DNA of 64,000 nucleotides from Thalassotalea euphylliae (GTDB lineage: Bacteria; Pseudomonadota; Gammaproteobacteria; Enterobacterales; Alteromonadaceae): positions 1,426,001 through 1,490,000 of the forward strand of contig NZ_QUOV01000001.1 of NCBI RefSeq assembly GCF_003390395.1, written 5' to 3'. Made by a program: the position numbers and the translations under genes. How positions within the stretch are numbered: position 1 is the first letter of the stretch; every line of letters begins with the position of its first letter. The notes under the pieces were generated by a model. It was given only the letters and a program-made list of their open reading frames with translations, made no database searches and was not told the DNA's origin. This document shows, piece by piece, positions 54,974 through 64,000 of the stretch.

Positions 54974-57900
54974 ATGATCAGTAATACTTTTATTCATCGC
55001 CCTAAATTTGCCATTGTTATTGCGATTGTTATTTCTTTGGCGGGTGTTATTGCGATGGGCTTGTTACCTGTCAACATGTACCCGCAGATCACACCACAAC
55101 AAGTAGAAATAAGCGCTGTTTATCCTGGTGCTAGCGCCCAAGTTGTCGAGGAAGCGGTAATTCGCCCCATTGAAGAACAAATCAATGGCGTGGAAAACAT
55201 GATGTACATTGAATCGACTGCCTCAAACAATGGCACTGCAGTTATTAATGTGTTTTTTAAAGTGGGTACCGATGGTGATATTGCCCAAGTCAATGTGCAA
55301 AATCGAGTCGCATTGGCAGAAAGTTCTTTGCCGCAAGAGGTTACGCGCCCAGGTGTTAGTGTAAAGAAAAAGTCTTCTAACATGTTAATGGCGATTAACC
55401 TTTACGCGGAAAATGACACCATAGACCAACTGTTTCTGAGCAACTACGCAACGAATCAACTTACTGAGCCTTTGGGACGCATTCCTGGCGTAGCGGCGGC
55501 GACTGTGATGGGGGAAATGACCTACAGTATGCGGGCTTGGTTAAAACCTGATCGCATGGCCTCTTTGGGGGTAACGGTTACTGAGATTAAACAAGCTTTA
55601 CAAGAGCAAAACGTTATTGTTGCCGCAGGCAAATTTGGTGCAAGTCCTGTCGCTGAAAACCAACAGTTTGAGTATGCGATACAAGCACAAGGGCGATTAA
55701 AAACGGCTAAAGAGTTTGAAAATACCATTATTCGAGCGCAGGGTAACGGCAACTTTATCCGCTTGTCGGATATCGCGCGCATTGAGTTAGGTGCAGAAAA
55801 CTATGCAATAGAAGCGCGATTAAATGGCCAGCCAACTGCATTTTTGGTGATCTATCAGTTGCCAGATGCAAATGCTACGCAAGTTGCGGAGCTGGTTAAA
55901 CAGCAAATGGATGTGCTTTCACAACGTTTCCCAGACGGCTTGGCCTATGCGATCCCTTACGATACGACTAAATTTATCACCCGTTCTATCGACGAAGTTA
56001 TTGTGACGCTTTACCAAGCGGTAGGATTGGTAATACTGGTTGTTTTCCTCTTTTTACAAAACTGGCGAGCAACCCTTATTCCGTCAATCGCTATCCCTGT
56101 GTCCTTAATTGGTACCTTCGCTTTTATGATGCTAATGGGGTATTCGATAAATACCATCACTTTATTTGGCTTAGTACTTGCCATTGGTATTGTGGTTGAT
56201 GACGCCATCGTGGTGATTGAAAACGTCGAACGTTTGTTAAAAGAAGAAAAACTGCCGATTAAAGAAGCTGTTGCTAAGGCGATGTCACAAGTGTCAGGGC
56301 CGATTGTTGCAACCACCTTAGTGCTGCTAGCGGTGTTTGTACCGGTTGCATTTATGCCGGGCATTACAGGGGAACTCTACAAACAGTTCTCAGTGACAAT
56401 TTCGTTTGCCGTGTTAATTTCATCGCTTAATGCATTAACGTTAAGCCCTGCACTGTGTACTTTATTGCTAGATGAAAAGCAAATGAAGCCTATTGGCTGG
56501 TTGCAGCCATTAGAGCGAGCAATAAACAGACTCACCGCAAGTTATACGAATGGTGTGCAGTACATTTTAAAACGCAGTGCACGTGCAGGCATTCTGGTAT
56601 TTGTTGGCTTTGCGGCGACAGGGTGGCTGACGACTAATGTGCCCACAGCATTTGTTCCCGGAGAAGATCAAGGTTATCTATTTGTTGACATACAACTTCC
56701 AGATGCTGCTTCGGCCAATCGAACTGAAGCGGTTATCGACAAAATCACGCCTATCTTAAAGGCTGATCCTGCTGTTACTGACGTTATTACGGTGGCCGGT
56801 TCATCTATGCTGGGCGGTGCAGGTGCGAATCAGGGAATGGCTATTGTTATGCTTAAAGACTGGGAAGAGCGCAACACGCCCGAGCTTGGTTTAAGGCAAG
56901 TGTTAGGACGATTAATGGGGCAACTTTGGGCGATACCGGATGCACAAATTATGATGTTCAACCCGCCCCCTATTCCTGGGCTGGGCAATAGCTCAGGATT
57001 TGAGTTTAAGCTTCAAGATAGTCAAGGAAATAGCCCCGCAGAGCTTGCTCAGGTAATGAATGGGTTAATTTTTCAAGCTAATGCTCGCCCTGAACTCAAT
57101 AGAGTTTTTAGTACATATCGCGCTAGTGTGCCACAGTATCAATTAGAGGTGGATCGCAACAAAGCCAAAGCGCAAGGGGTTGCACTGTCAGATATTTTTA
57201 CGACTCTGCAAGCACAATTGGGCTCTTTATATATTAATGACTTTAGCCAATTTGGACGCACCTATCGCGTGACTATTCAGGCAGAAAGTAGCTACCGTGC
57301 GAAGCCTGAAGATCTACATTATTTTTATGTGCGCAATCAAGACGGTGAAATGGTGCCCTTAACAACGCTTGCAAAGTTAACGCCAAGCCTTGGGCCAACT
57401 AGCATTAATCACTTTAATCTTTATCGCAGTGCTTCGATTACTGGACAAGCTGCCGATGGTTACTCTTCTGGTCAGGCAATTTCAGTAATGGAAGAGCTTG
57501 CCAGCCAATTGCCTGACGGTTATGTATTTGAATGGGCGGGGCAATCAAAGCAAGAACTAGAGGCTGGTAACTTAGCCCCTATTTTATTTGGCTTAGCCAT
57601 AGTGTTTGTGTATTTATTTTTAGTTGCTCAATACGAAAGTTGGACAATTCCTTTCTCAGTAATTGCAGCCGTGCCTATTGCGATATTTGGTGCTATGTTG
57701 GCGTTGTATACCGTTGGCATGGCGAATAATATTTATGCGCAAGTAGGGTTAATTTTGTTAATTGGTTTATCGACGAAAACGGCTATTTTAATTGTTGAGT
57801 TTGCTATGGAGTTGCATGCTAAAGGAGAGAGCGTTTTCAATGCGGCTTTGCAAGCAGCTAAACTGAGGTTCAGAGCGGTGTTGATGACGGCCTTGTCATT

Positions 57901-58090
57901 TGTGCTTGGGGTGCTTCCTTTGGTTTTCGCCTCCGGCGCAGGAGCTGGTAGTCGTATATCGCTTGGCTTGACGGTCTTGGCTGGCATGTTAGCCGCAACT
58001 ATTTTAGGTACTTTATTAGTGCCATATTTCTATAGTGTTATTCAGCAAATGCGAATGGCAACGAAATCAAAAGCTAACAGGAGTGCTTAA
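54974..58090 (+). CDS. RND multidrug efflux transporter (HAE1/AcrB family)
   Basis: 1038 residues, typical length, 12 helices. FIHRPKFAIVIAIVISLAG at the start, two large periplasmic loops, and helix IV GIVVDDAIVVIENVERLL with the proton-relay aspartates; PGASAQVVEE and NMYPQITPP-like motif follow family. Proton-driven export. No outer-membrane factor is encoded here, so a TolC-type channel elsewhere is needed. Substrate cannot be told. Confidence 0.94.
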   Translation: MISNTFIHRPKFAIVIAIVISLAGVIAMGLLPVNMYPQITPQQVEISAVYPGASAQVVEEAVIRPIEEQINGVENMMYIESTASNNGTAVINVFFKVGTDGDIAQVNVQNRVALAESSLPQEVTRPGVSVKKKSSNMLMAINLYAENDTIDQLFLSNYATNQLTEPLGRIPGVAAATVMGEMTYSMRAWLKPDRMASLGVTVTEIKQALQEQNVIVAAGKFGASPVAENQQFEYAIQAQGRLKTAKEFENTIIRAQGNGNFIRLSDIARIELGAENYAIEARLNGQPTAFLVIYQLPDANATQVAELVKQQMDVLSQRFPDGLAYAIPYDTTKFITRSIDEVIVTLYQAVGLVILVVFLFLQNWRATLIPSIAIPVSLIGTFAFMMLMGYSINTITLFGLVLAIGIVVDDAIVVIENVERLLKEEKLPIKEAVAKAMSQVSGPIVATTLVLLAVFVPVAFMPGITGELYKQFSVTISFAVLISSLNALTLSPALCTLLLDEKQMKPIGWLQPLERAINRLTASYTNGVQYILKRSARAGILVFVGFAATGWLTTNVPTAFVPGEDQGYLFVDIQLPDAASANRTEAVIDKITPILKADPAVTDVITVAGSSMLGGAGANQGMAIVMLKDWEERNTPELGLRQVLGRLMGQLWAIPDAQIMMFNPPPIPGLGNSSGFEFKLQDSQGNSPAELAQVMNGLIFQANARPELNRVFSTYRASVPQYQLEVDRNKAKAQGVALSDIFTTLQAQLGSLYINDFSQFGRTYRVTIQAESSYRAKPEDLHYFYVRNQDGEMVPLTTLAKLTPSLGPTSINHFNLYRSASITGQAADGYSSGQAISVMEELASQLPDGYVFEWAGQSKQELEAGNLAPILFGLAIVFVYLFLVAQYESWTIPFSVIAAVPIAIFGAMLALYTVGMANNIYAQVGLILLIGLSTKTAILIVEFAMELHAKGESVFNAALQAAKLRFRAVLMTALSFVLGVLPLVFASGAGAGSRISLGLTVLAGMLAATILGTLLVPYFYSVIQQMRMATKSKANRSA

Positions 58091-58105
58091 GCGCACCTAA
58101 TAAGC

Positions 58106-58140
58106 AAAAACCAAAAACCAAAAACCAAAAACCAAAAACC
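58106..58140. repeat. AAAAACC heptamer tandem repeat
   Basis: Five exact AAAAACC units in a row, followed by the A-tract of the terminator. 15 bp after the RND stop codon; prone to slippage. Confidence 0.9.
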
Positions 58141-58141
58141 A

Positions 58142-58172
58142 AAAAAGCGGCAGATAATCTTTGCCGCTTTTT
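58142..58172 (+). terminator. Rho-independent terminator after the RND genes
   Basis: 11-bp stem AAAAAGCGGCA / TGCCGCTTTTT, 9-nt loop, T-run. Confidence 0.9.
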
Positions 58173-58301
58173 GTATTCAGACTCGACTAACAACACTGGC
58201 TAGTGTTTGGCAAGGCTAGTGTTTGGCAGTCGCCTAGATATTATTAGCTCCCTTAGCTGTAGCACCTTTGGCCTTAGATTAGTCATTAAGAAATACAGCG
58301 T

Positions 58302-61085
58302 TTAGTTGCCTTGCTCACCAACTTCTAAGAAACGTAGCAAGTCTTGTGCATCACTCTTACCTTTAAAATCTAGCGTACTGCTTACGGCTTTTTTCAGCTC
58401 AAGCTTTGCTTCGCCATCGCGATTTAATTTATGTAAGGTATAGCCGATATGATAAGAGATGACAGGATCTTCAGAGTTTAGCGCATTAGCATTTCTAAGC
58501 TTTGTTAGTGCCTCGGTGTAACTGCCTTGCTTAGCTAGCACCCAAGCGTATGTATCCATGATTGCCGTTGAATTTGGCATTAAAGATAACGCTTTATCGG
58601 CATAGGCTTTAGCAGTGTCGATATCTTCATCAAGGTAAATATTTGCCAGGTTGTTATAGAAAACAGCTTTGTTTCCATTACTTGCTTCTGCGAGTAATTT
58701 GTAATGATGCTTAGCTTTATCAAGTTGTTGATGATTCAAGTAAAAATCAGCAAGAAAGTTTCGCATTAGCTTTGTTCCTCGCTTATTCGTTAATATTTTT
58801 TCCATCTGCTGGCTAAACTGCCTGCTATTAACTCCCTGACTTGCCAACACGTATAGTTGAGCTGCTGCTTGTTCAAATTGATTATCGAGTGAGAGTGCTT
58901 TGCGATAAGCTGCATAGGCCTGTTTTTGCTTTCCTTGCTTAAATAGCAAGTCGCCTTGCAACAGATATACATTGGCATCTTCTGGATGGTTCTGTGATAG
59001 CTTGTCTAATAAGCGCTGACTTTCAACAACTGGTTTCATTTCAATTGCTAGTTTCGCTTGTGTTAAGTGCAAAACAGGCTCAGCTGGCGATTTCTCTATC
59101 GCTTGCTCGATACTATGATAAGCGGCTTCCAAATCTTGTGCTTGGCTTTGTAATAAGCTCAGCTGATAGAAGTCATTTGCTGACTGAGCGAGCCCAAGTA
59201 GTACTTTCAATGTTTGTTGGGCTGCTTGATAATCTTGTAATTGAATAAGTATTTTAGCTTTAGATGCCAAATGATTAGGTTCAAGGAAAACTAAATCATT
59301 TAAGCGCTCTACGTGTGTTAAAGCTTCTTTAAATTGACCTGTGCGGTAATAAACCTCGACTAAAAACGCAATTGTATCAACGTTATTCGGCGATGTTGTC
59401 AGCAATTTAAGCGCTGTTGCAATTGCAAGTTGCGGTTGATTGGTGTCACGAGCTAACTTGGCTTTTAACAGGAGTAATGCTGAGCCTCCGTGACCTTGTT
59501 CAGTCAATGAATTAACTATCTTCAAAGCTTCACTGTGTTCATTTGTTGCTGCTAAAGCGCTTGCGAGATTAAACTTAGTCGCATAATGCTCAGGCGTGCT
59601 ATCAAGCACTTGTGTAAACAGCGATACTGCTTGGTCTGGTCTACCGGCTTTTAGTAAGGTGACAGCTTTAAAATTAATAAAGTCGATGTTTTCTGAGCTT
59701 ATTGCAAGCAAACTATCTGCTACTGCGAGTGCTTGTTTAAAGTTACCCATTTCCAACGAAATAAGCCCCCTTGTAAGGGTGTAACTTGCACTCGGTGCAT
59801 TTGGCTGTCGGCTATTAAGCAATGTCATCGCTTCTTCGTAGCGCTTACTTTTAGCAAGATAATTAGCTTGGGCGATAAGAATTTGGCTGTTGTCTTTGAA
59901 TGTACTAGATAAACTTTCAAGGACACTTTTAGCTTTGTATATTTTGTTGGTACTTAAGTACACCTTAAACAGCTTTAATGATAAGCCTAAATCTTTTAGT
60001 ACAACTTTTTCGTTACGCTCTAATAATTCTTGAGCCTTATCGACTTTACCCAGTTGCAGATATATTGCGCTTAGCATATTAAGCCCTGCAACGTCATTAG
60101 GTTGGTAGCTAGTGTAGAACGCTAACTCATTTTGCGCGAGCTCCAGGTTACCTTGCATAAGGGCCGCAGCACCAGAGATGTAGGCTAATGATGCATTGCT
60201 ACTTTTTTGTGCTTCTGTCAGTAAAGACAGCTTTGCGCTGATATCTTCAAGAACTTGTTGAGCTTCATCGAGTTGATTGGTACGCGTTAACAGCTGGCTC
60301 TTCAACAAGCGGGCATAGGGATCATTGGGTGTAAGCTCGATAATGGTTTCAACTAACTTTAATGCCTTCTCGTGCTGCTTTGCATCGGTGTATTTGTGCG
60401 CTAAAGCGCGCATCACGATAGGGTCTTCAGGAGCCAACTGATGTGCTCTTTCTAAGTTTTCTAACGCCTCGCGTGCATTACCTTTAGCTGTAAAATAATC
60501 CGATCTTAGCTTCCATGTTTTATTATTGTCAGGAACAAGCGTTGTTAGTAGCGTGATATACTGCCAAGCTTGCTCAAATGAGCGCTCGGCAATGAAAAAA
60601 TTAGCAAGAGAACTAATTACGCCTATATCTTTGGAGTTGAGGTTTTCAGCCTGCTTTAGTGCTCCTAATGCTTGATCATATTTTTCTAACGCGATAAACG
60701 CATTACTTTTTATTTGCAGTGTAGCGATTTGATTTTTTTTGTTTAATGTAAGGTTATCTAATAAGTCAATTAGCTCTTGATTTTTGCCTAATAGTAGCAT
60801 TGCCCTTACTTGTTCGAAGATAAATTGGTTAGCGTCAGCACCAGCAGCAAGTGCGTCATTAAATTCTTGAATACCTTCTGAATATAAACCCTTACGCAAG
60901 AGTACTCTGCCCATAAGTACTTTGGCAGGTAGGTTTTCCGCATCGCTATTGAGTGTGTTTTTTAGGTGAATATATGCAGCTTCAATATCATCGACTTGAT
61001 ACGCGCCAATTGCTTTTTCAAGATCGTTTGATGCAAGTATTGAAAAACTAGCAAGTAAAGGTAATAAAGTAAAACTTCGGAGCAT
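58302..61085 (-). CDS. prsT: PEP-CTERM system TPR-repeat protein PrsT
   Basis: 927 residues: signal peptide (SFTLLPLLASFSILAS) and about 20 TPR units (for example AKVLMGRVLLRKGLYSEGIQ, ALAHKYTDAKQHEKALKLV, YILLLQGDLLFKQGKQ-like near 730). Length and organisation match the XrtA-associated PrsT proteins, which lie in exosortase loci and are thought to assist assembly or export of PEP-CTERM proteins. The usual lipobox is not visible. A PEP-CTERM gene is upstream on the same strand. Confidence 0.85.
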   Translation of the reverse strand: MLRSFTLLPLLASFSILASNDLEKAIGAYQVDDIEAAYIHLKNTLNSDAENLPAKVLMGRVLLRKGLYSEGIQEFNDALAAGADANQFIFEQVRAMLLLGKNQELIDLLDNLTLNKKNQIATLQIKSNAFIALEKYDQALGALKQAENLNSKDIGVISSLANFFIAERSFEQAWQYITLLTTLVPDNNKTWKLRSDYFTAKGNAREALENLERAHQLAPEDPIVMRALAHKYTDAKQHEKALKLVETIIELTPNDPYARLLKSQLLTRTNQLDEAQQVLEDISAKLSLLTEAQKSSNASLAYISGAAALMQGNLELAQNELAFYTSYQPNDVAGLNMLSAIYLQLGKVDKAQELLERNEKVVLKDLGLSLKLFKVYLSTNKIYKAKSVLESLSSTFKDNSQILIAQANYLAKSKRYEEAMTLLNSRQPNAPSASYTLTRGLISLEMGNFKQALAVADSLLAISSENIDFINFKAVTLLKAGRPDQAVSLFTQVLDSTPEHYATKFNLASALAATNEHSEALKIVNSLTEQGHGGSALLLLKAKLARDTNQPQLAIATALKLLTTSPNNVDTIAFLVEVYYRTGQFKEALTHVERLNDLVFLEPNHLASKAKILIQLQDYQAAQQTLKVLLGLAQSANDFYQLSLLQSQAQDLEAAYHSIEQAIEKSPAEPVLHLTQAKLAIEMKPVVESQRLLDKLSQNHPEDANVYLLQGDLLFKQGKQKQAYAAYRKALSLDNQFEQAAAQLYVLASQGVNSRQFSQQMEKILTNKRGTKLMRNFLADFYLNHQQLDKAKHHYKLLAEASNGNKAVFYNNLANIYLDEDIDTAKAYADKALSLMPNSTAIMDTYAWVLAKQGSYTEALTKLRNANALNSEDPVISYHIGYTLHKLNRDGEAKLELKKAVSSTLDFKGKSDAQDLLRFLEVGEQGN

Positions 61086-61148
61086 GACGTAACCTAACAG
61101 TAAACAGCTAACTTAATATTAGTATGTGTGATTGTAACTTAAAATAAA

Positions 61149-61172
61149 AAAAGATGGCGTTAGCCATCTTTT
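61149..61172 (-). terminator. Terminator between the PEP-CTERM gene and prsT
   Basis: 10-bp stem AAAAGATGGC / GCCATCTTTT with a TAAC loop, followed on the minus strand by a T-run; implies separate transcription or attenuation before prsT. Confidence 0.85.
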
Positions 61173-61217
61173 GTCAAAAGCGATAACCCAACGAGTTACA
61201 CTGAGTTATATCTGCAT

Positions 61218-62018
61218 TTATTTATTAACTTTTCGTCTTGCTAAAACAACTAGTGCAACTAGCATCAAAGCAAGTGGTGCTGGCTCAGGAATAGAGGTGC
61301 CTGGTTTGTTCGGTTTGGTTGTAAAGCCGATACTAGCTAACTTAAAACCATCATTACTTTCTAAACTAGCATCACCACCAAAATGGTGATTAAAAGCACC
61401 TACGATCCACCTTGTCGAACTAGCAGAACTCAAATCCTCACCAGCTTCAGAAGTGAATGAGTTAACGTAATAGCTGCCGCTATTTCCCATAAATTGACCA
61501 TATCCCGAACTTAATGAAAAGTTATTGTCTACCTGATTCCAGGTTTTATCGGCTAGGTCTCCTGTTGTAACTGCCGCAACAGATACCTGAGTTGAACTTG
61601 CTCCGTACTCTAGATAGCCAGACGTAATTGAGTTTAACGTAACACTCAAATCACCAAAATCAAGCAAGAAGAAGTCGTAGTCACGCTCGTTTGGATTGGA
61701 TTGATAGTTGTCCGCAGTGTGACCATCGCCAGAAGTGTTGTTAGAAATACCTAAGCCTCCTGGGTAGTCGCCAATTTCTGCAGCCTCTATCAGTAAATCA
61801 GTGGAAGAGCCATCAGCACTTTTTGTATCAGCCCACGCAGTAATTGTCAGTGTTTGAGTTTCGCCATTTGCACTAAAATTCTTGGTAAAGCTATTACCAA
61901 AATCCGAGCCATTTTGTGTTGCGTTCTCAACGTTCAATGTTAATGTGCTCGCATTAGCGAACGAACTAGCTACGACAACTAGTCCTGAAAGTATCCATTT
62001 ACTTGGCTTTAGAAACAT
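61218..62018 (-). CDS. PEP-CTERM exosortase substrate, XDP1-like
   Basis: 266 residues: signal peptide (LSGLVVVASSFANA), a beta-rich secreted domain (LTITAWADTKSADG, GGLGISNNTSGDGHTADN, FFLLDFGDLSVTLNS) resembling the exosortase-dependent surface protein XDP1, and a C-terminal SIPEPAPLALMLVALVVLARRK. The last is a PEP motif, a membrane helix and a basic cluster, the exosortase sorting tail. The exosortase itself is not in this window. Confidence 0.88.
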   Translation of the reverse strand: MFLKPSKWILSGLVVVASSFANASTLTLNVENATQNGSDFGNSFTKNFSANGETQTLTITAWADTKSADGSSTDLLIEAAEIGDYPGGLGISNNTSGDGHTADNYQSNPNERDYDFFLLDFGDLSVTLNSITSGYLEYGASSTQVSVAAVTTGDLADKTWNQVDNNFSLSSGYGQFMGNSGSYYVNSFTSEAGEDLSSASSTRWIVGAFNHHFGGDASLESNDGFKLASIGFTTKPNKPGTSIPEPAPLALMLVALVVLARRKVNK

Positions 62019-62354
62019 ACTGAACTCCGTATTCAGAAAACTTTATTTAGTTTTAATTAGCGCCATTAATTTTTTAATTTAATGCAATTAATATGCAAAT
62101 TATAAAAAATCTATATTTTACATAAGTCTATGTTTGCTTGTTAGCTAGCCACAGCATTAATTGTAAAGCACTTTGACACATAGTAAGACAATTGCTTTGG
62201 CAACTAATGACGTAATATTAACATTGTTGTGACATTGTTTTAATAGAGAGAATTTACGATTTTGCATAAATTGTTTGTTATGTGCATTTTCAATTATTTG
62301 AACGATCAATTTTGTTATTGAAAAATACTTAATCCAGAAATACCTGATACAAGG
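62019..62354. other. AT-rich intergenic stretch
   Basis: Promoter region for the PEP-CTERM gene. No frame or RNA seen. I looked for a -24/-12 element, as other PEP-CTERM genes often have, and could not place one convincingly. Confidence 0.5.
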
Positions 62355-64000
62355 CTATTTCGTGAAAACTGGTTTCCCAGCCACCCAAGTTGCAAGCACT
62401 TTGTTTTGCCAAATCGTGCTAGGTTCCTGAGAAAACAAATCTTCTTTAATGAGAATAAAGTCAGCTTGTTTACCAGCTTCCAAGCTACCTAGCATAGGTT
62501 CTTGATGGCCAGCATAAGCGGCGTCAATCGTGAAACTTTTTAATGTTTCTTCAGTGGTGAGCGCCTCTTCGGAAATCCAACCTCCTAATGGTTGGTTGTT
62601 TCTGTCTTGACGAGTAATTGATGCGTGAAGGCCATAAAATGGATTGGTTGGTTCGACGGGGAAATCTGAGCCATTGGCAATACGAGCACCAGCGTTAAGT
62701 AAGCTGCGCCAAGCATAGGCACCTTTGAGTCGTTCTTTGCCTATTCTGCCTTGCGCCATATTTTTATCGCTGGTCGCATGCGTTGCTTGAATAGACGCAA
62801 TCACATTTAGCTTCGCAAATTTTGGAATATCATCGAGTCGAAGTACTTGTGCATGTTCAATGCGATGACGCATTTTCTGGCTGCCGGATTGCTCAATCAG
62901 TTTGGCATAGTGATCAAAGGTTAAGGTATTGGCATGATCGCCGATCGCATGAGTATTCACTTGATAGCCCTTAGCCATGGCTGTTTTGATGTAATTGGCT
63001 AAATCTTTATCTTTATGCAGCAATATCCCTTTAGTGCCCGGTTGATCAGAGTAGTCCTCATGCAATGCTGCACCGCGACTTCCTAATGCACCATCTGATT
63101 GTATTTTTACGCTATTAAATTGAAAGAAATGATCGTCTGAGGCGTATTGGCCATCATCTAGCTTTTGTTGCCAGTCAGGGCTTGGTAGGTAGAGCATGGC
63201 ATTTACGCGAATTGGCATTTGTTTGTCTTGTGCTAATTCTTGGTAAAGCTCAATGTGCTCAGCGGTCACGCCAGCGTCATGAACACTGGTTAAGCCAACT
63301 TCTGCTAGCGCTTTCATAGCTTTGACTAGTACACGTTTTTGCTCTGCTTTCGACAGTGGCGGGATTTTATCTGTGATCAAATTCATCGCGTAATCAATGA
63401 ATATACCTGTTGGCTTACCTTGGCTATCTTTAATAATTTCGCCACCAACAGGGGCTTTAGTCTCTTTGGTAATACCTGCGAGTGCCATTGCTTTGCTGTT
63501 AGCCCAGCCAGCATGACCGTCGATACGACCTAAGAATACCGGAGTGTTTGGAAATAGCTTATCGAGTGATGCAGCCGTTGGAAATTGATCAACTGGCCAT
63601 TGAACTTGGTTCCAACCTCGCCCTTGTATCCAACGCTGTTCAGGATTTTTATCACGATACGCTTTAACGCGCGCAACAGCTTCTTGTTCACTTTTGGAAT
63701 TGACCAAGTCCACTTGCATTAGGCTTAAGCCGTAATTTAAGACATGACCATGAGCGTCTATTAAGCCCGGCAATAGTGTATTACCTTGCCCGTCGATAAG
63801 TTTTACTGAACTATTGATGCCACTTGGCTTAGTCGCATAAACATTGTCAATTTTATCGTCAGTAAACTCAATGGCAGAAAATTCTGTCAGCTTGCCATCG
63901 TTGATGGTATAGCCTTTAACATTGTGAATTAGCGTTGTGGTTGCGTTGGCTGATGTTACACCAGTCACTAACGCTAGCAGTGTTGCCGACGATAAAAGTA
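62355..64000 (-). CDS. Secreted amidohydrolase, YtcJ-like (5' end cut by window)
   Basis: At least 548 residues; the frame is open to base 64000. The last visible N-terminal residues (LLSSATLLALVTGVTSANA) form a signal peptide, so the GTG at 63968 is internal and the start lies beyond the window. Amidohydrolase_3 landmarks: LPGLIDAHGHVL, SDGALGSRGAAL, NTHAIGDHAN, RIEHAQVL and NGSDFPVEP. Exported metal-dependent hydrolase; substrate unknown. Confidence 0.9.
   Translation of the reverse strand, partial: LLSSATLLALVTGVTSANATTTLIHNVKGYTINDGKLTEFSAIEFTDDKIDNVYATKPSGINSSVKLIDGQGNTLLPGLIDAHGHVLNYGLSLMQVDLVNSKSEQEAVARVKAYRDKNPEQRWIQGRGWNQVQWPVDQFPTAASLDKLFPNTPVFLGRIDGHAGWANSKAMALAGITKETKAPVGGEIIKDSQGKPTGIFIDYAMNLITDKIPPLSKAEQKRVLVKAMKALAEVGLTSVHDAGVTAEHIELYQELAQDKQMPIRVNAMLYLPSPDWQQKLDDGQYASDDHFFQFNSVKIQSDGALGSRGAALHEDYSDQPGTKGILLHKDKDLANYIKTAMAKGYQVNTHAIGDHANTLTFDHYAKLIEQSGSQKMRHRIEHAQVLRLDDIPKFAKLNVIASIQATHATSDKNMAQGRIGKERLKGAYAWRSLLNAGARIANGSDFPVEPTNPFYGLHASITRQDRNNQPLGGWISEEALTTEETLKSFTIDAAYAGHQEPMLGSLEAGKQADFILIKEDLFSQEPSTIWQNKVLATWVAGKPVFTK

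Noticed and set aside
63966..63968. GTG at 63968 as the start of the amidohydrolase
   Set aside because: Upstream codons encode the hydrophobic part of a signal peptide in the same frame, so the true start is outside the window.
1..64000. Search for a CRISPR array, tRNA/rRNA, IS transposase or prophage
   Set aside because: None was found on reading either strand; the structured repeats have no associated transposase here.

Overview
The window looks like chromosomal DNA of a marine gammaproteobacterium of the Alteromonadales, probably a Colwelliaceae relative such as Thalassotalea or Colwellia. The evidence is the moderate AT bias, the two large TonB-dependent receptors, a divergent ArgP/ArgO pair, YqhD, EfpL (YeiP), a haem-uptake locus, small DUF3565/DUF5062 proteins and a PEP-CTERM (exosortase) gene pair. 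I see no rRNA, tRNA, CRISPR array, prophage or insertion-sequence transposase. Both ends cut a gene: the 3' part of yqjG is lost at base 1, and the 5' part of an amidohydrolase is lost at base 64000.

Layout. 1-2.6 kb: yqjG and yqjF (quinone/electrophile stress) divergent from their likely LysR regulator yhaJ. 2.9-3.2 kb: a 284-bp structured repeat with perfect 19-bp ends. 3.2-7.2 kb: a TonB-dependent receptor and an M17 aminopeptidase. 7.3-17.8 kb: mostly single housekeeping or stress genes (two ABM mono-oxygenase-like proteins, an SDR, a serine hydrolase, Spo0M-like, SRPBCC, DUF4019, a VOC protein, EfpL, an M14 peptidase, DUF2252, an MBL hydrolase). 18.0-24.3 kb: a haem-acquisition locus, hmuT-hmuU-hmuV-hugZ, divergent from a haem-type TonB receptor, with two Fur-like boxes between them. 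24.6-25.5 kb: an isolated TIGR02391/HEPN-type gene, possibly an accessory defence gene. 26-34 kb: small DUF proteins, an MpaA-like amidase, a LiaF-like protein, a DUF417 membrane protein, argP/argO, yqhD and a GAF histidine kinase. 35-38.8 kb: a GlyGly-CTERM surface protein divergent from a PepSY / response regulator / histidine kinase operon, with four operator-like hexamers at exact 11-bp spacing between them. 40.3-40.6 kb: a second copy of the structured repeat. 40.8-48.8 kb: DUF3300, PPK2, a stand-alone MlaC controlled by a linked TetR (two near-identical 20-bp operators), a GlpQ phosphodiesterase and an amidase. 48.9-53.4 kb: a 1505-residue multi-spanning membrane protein of unknown function. 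53.7-58.1 kb: an RND efflux pair. 58.3-62.0 kb: PrsT and a PEP-CTERM protein. 62.4-64 kb: a secreted amidohydrolase.

The most unusual items are: (1) the structured repeat at 2914-3197 and 40329-40593, with a degenerate relative near 13172-13318, in which a 52-nt core is conserved while the surrounding stems differ in sequence yet stay complementary; (2) the 1505-residue membrane protein, which appears to carry Cache-like sensor regions, a P-loop-like region without a recognisable Walker A, a winged-helix-like segment and a C-terminal membrane pair; (3) the phased operator at 36145-36183; (4) the TetR/MlaC operator pair. Functions are assigned from motifs and family resemblance read by eye; no search was run.
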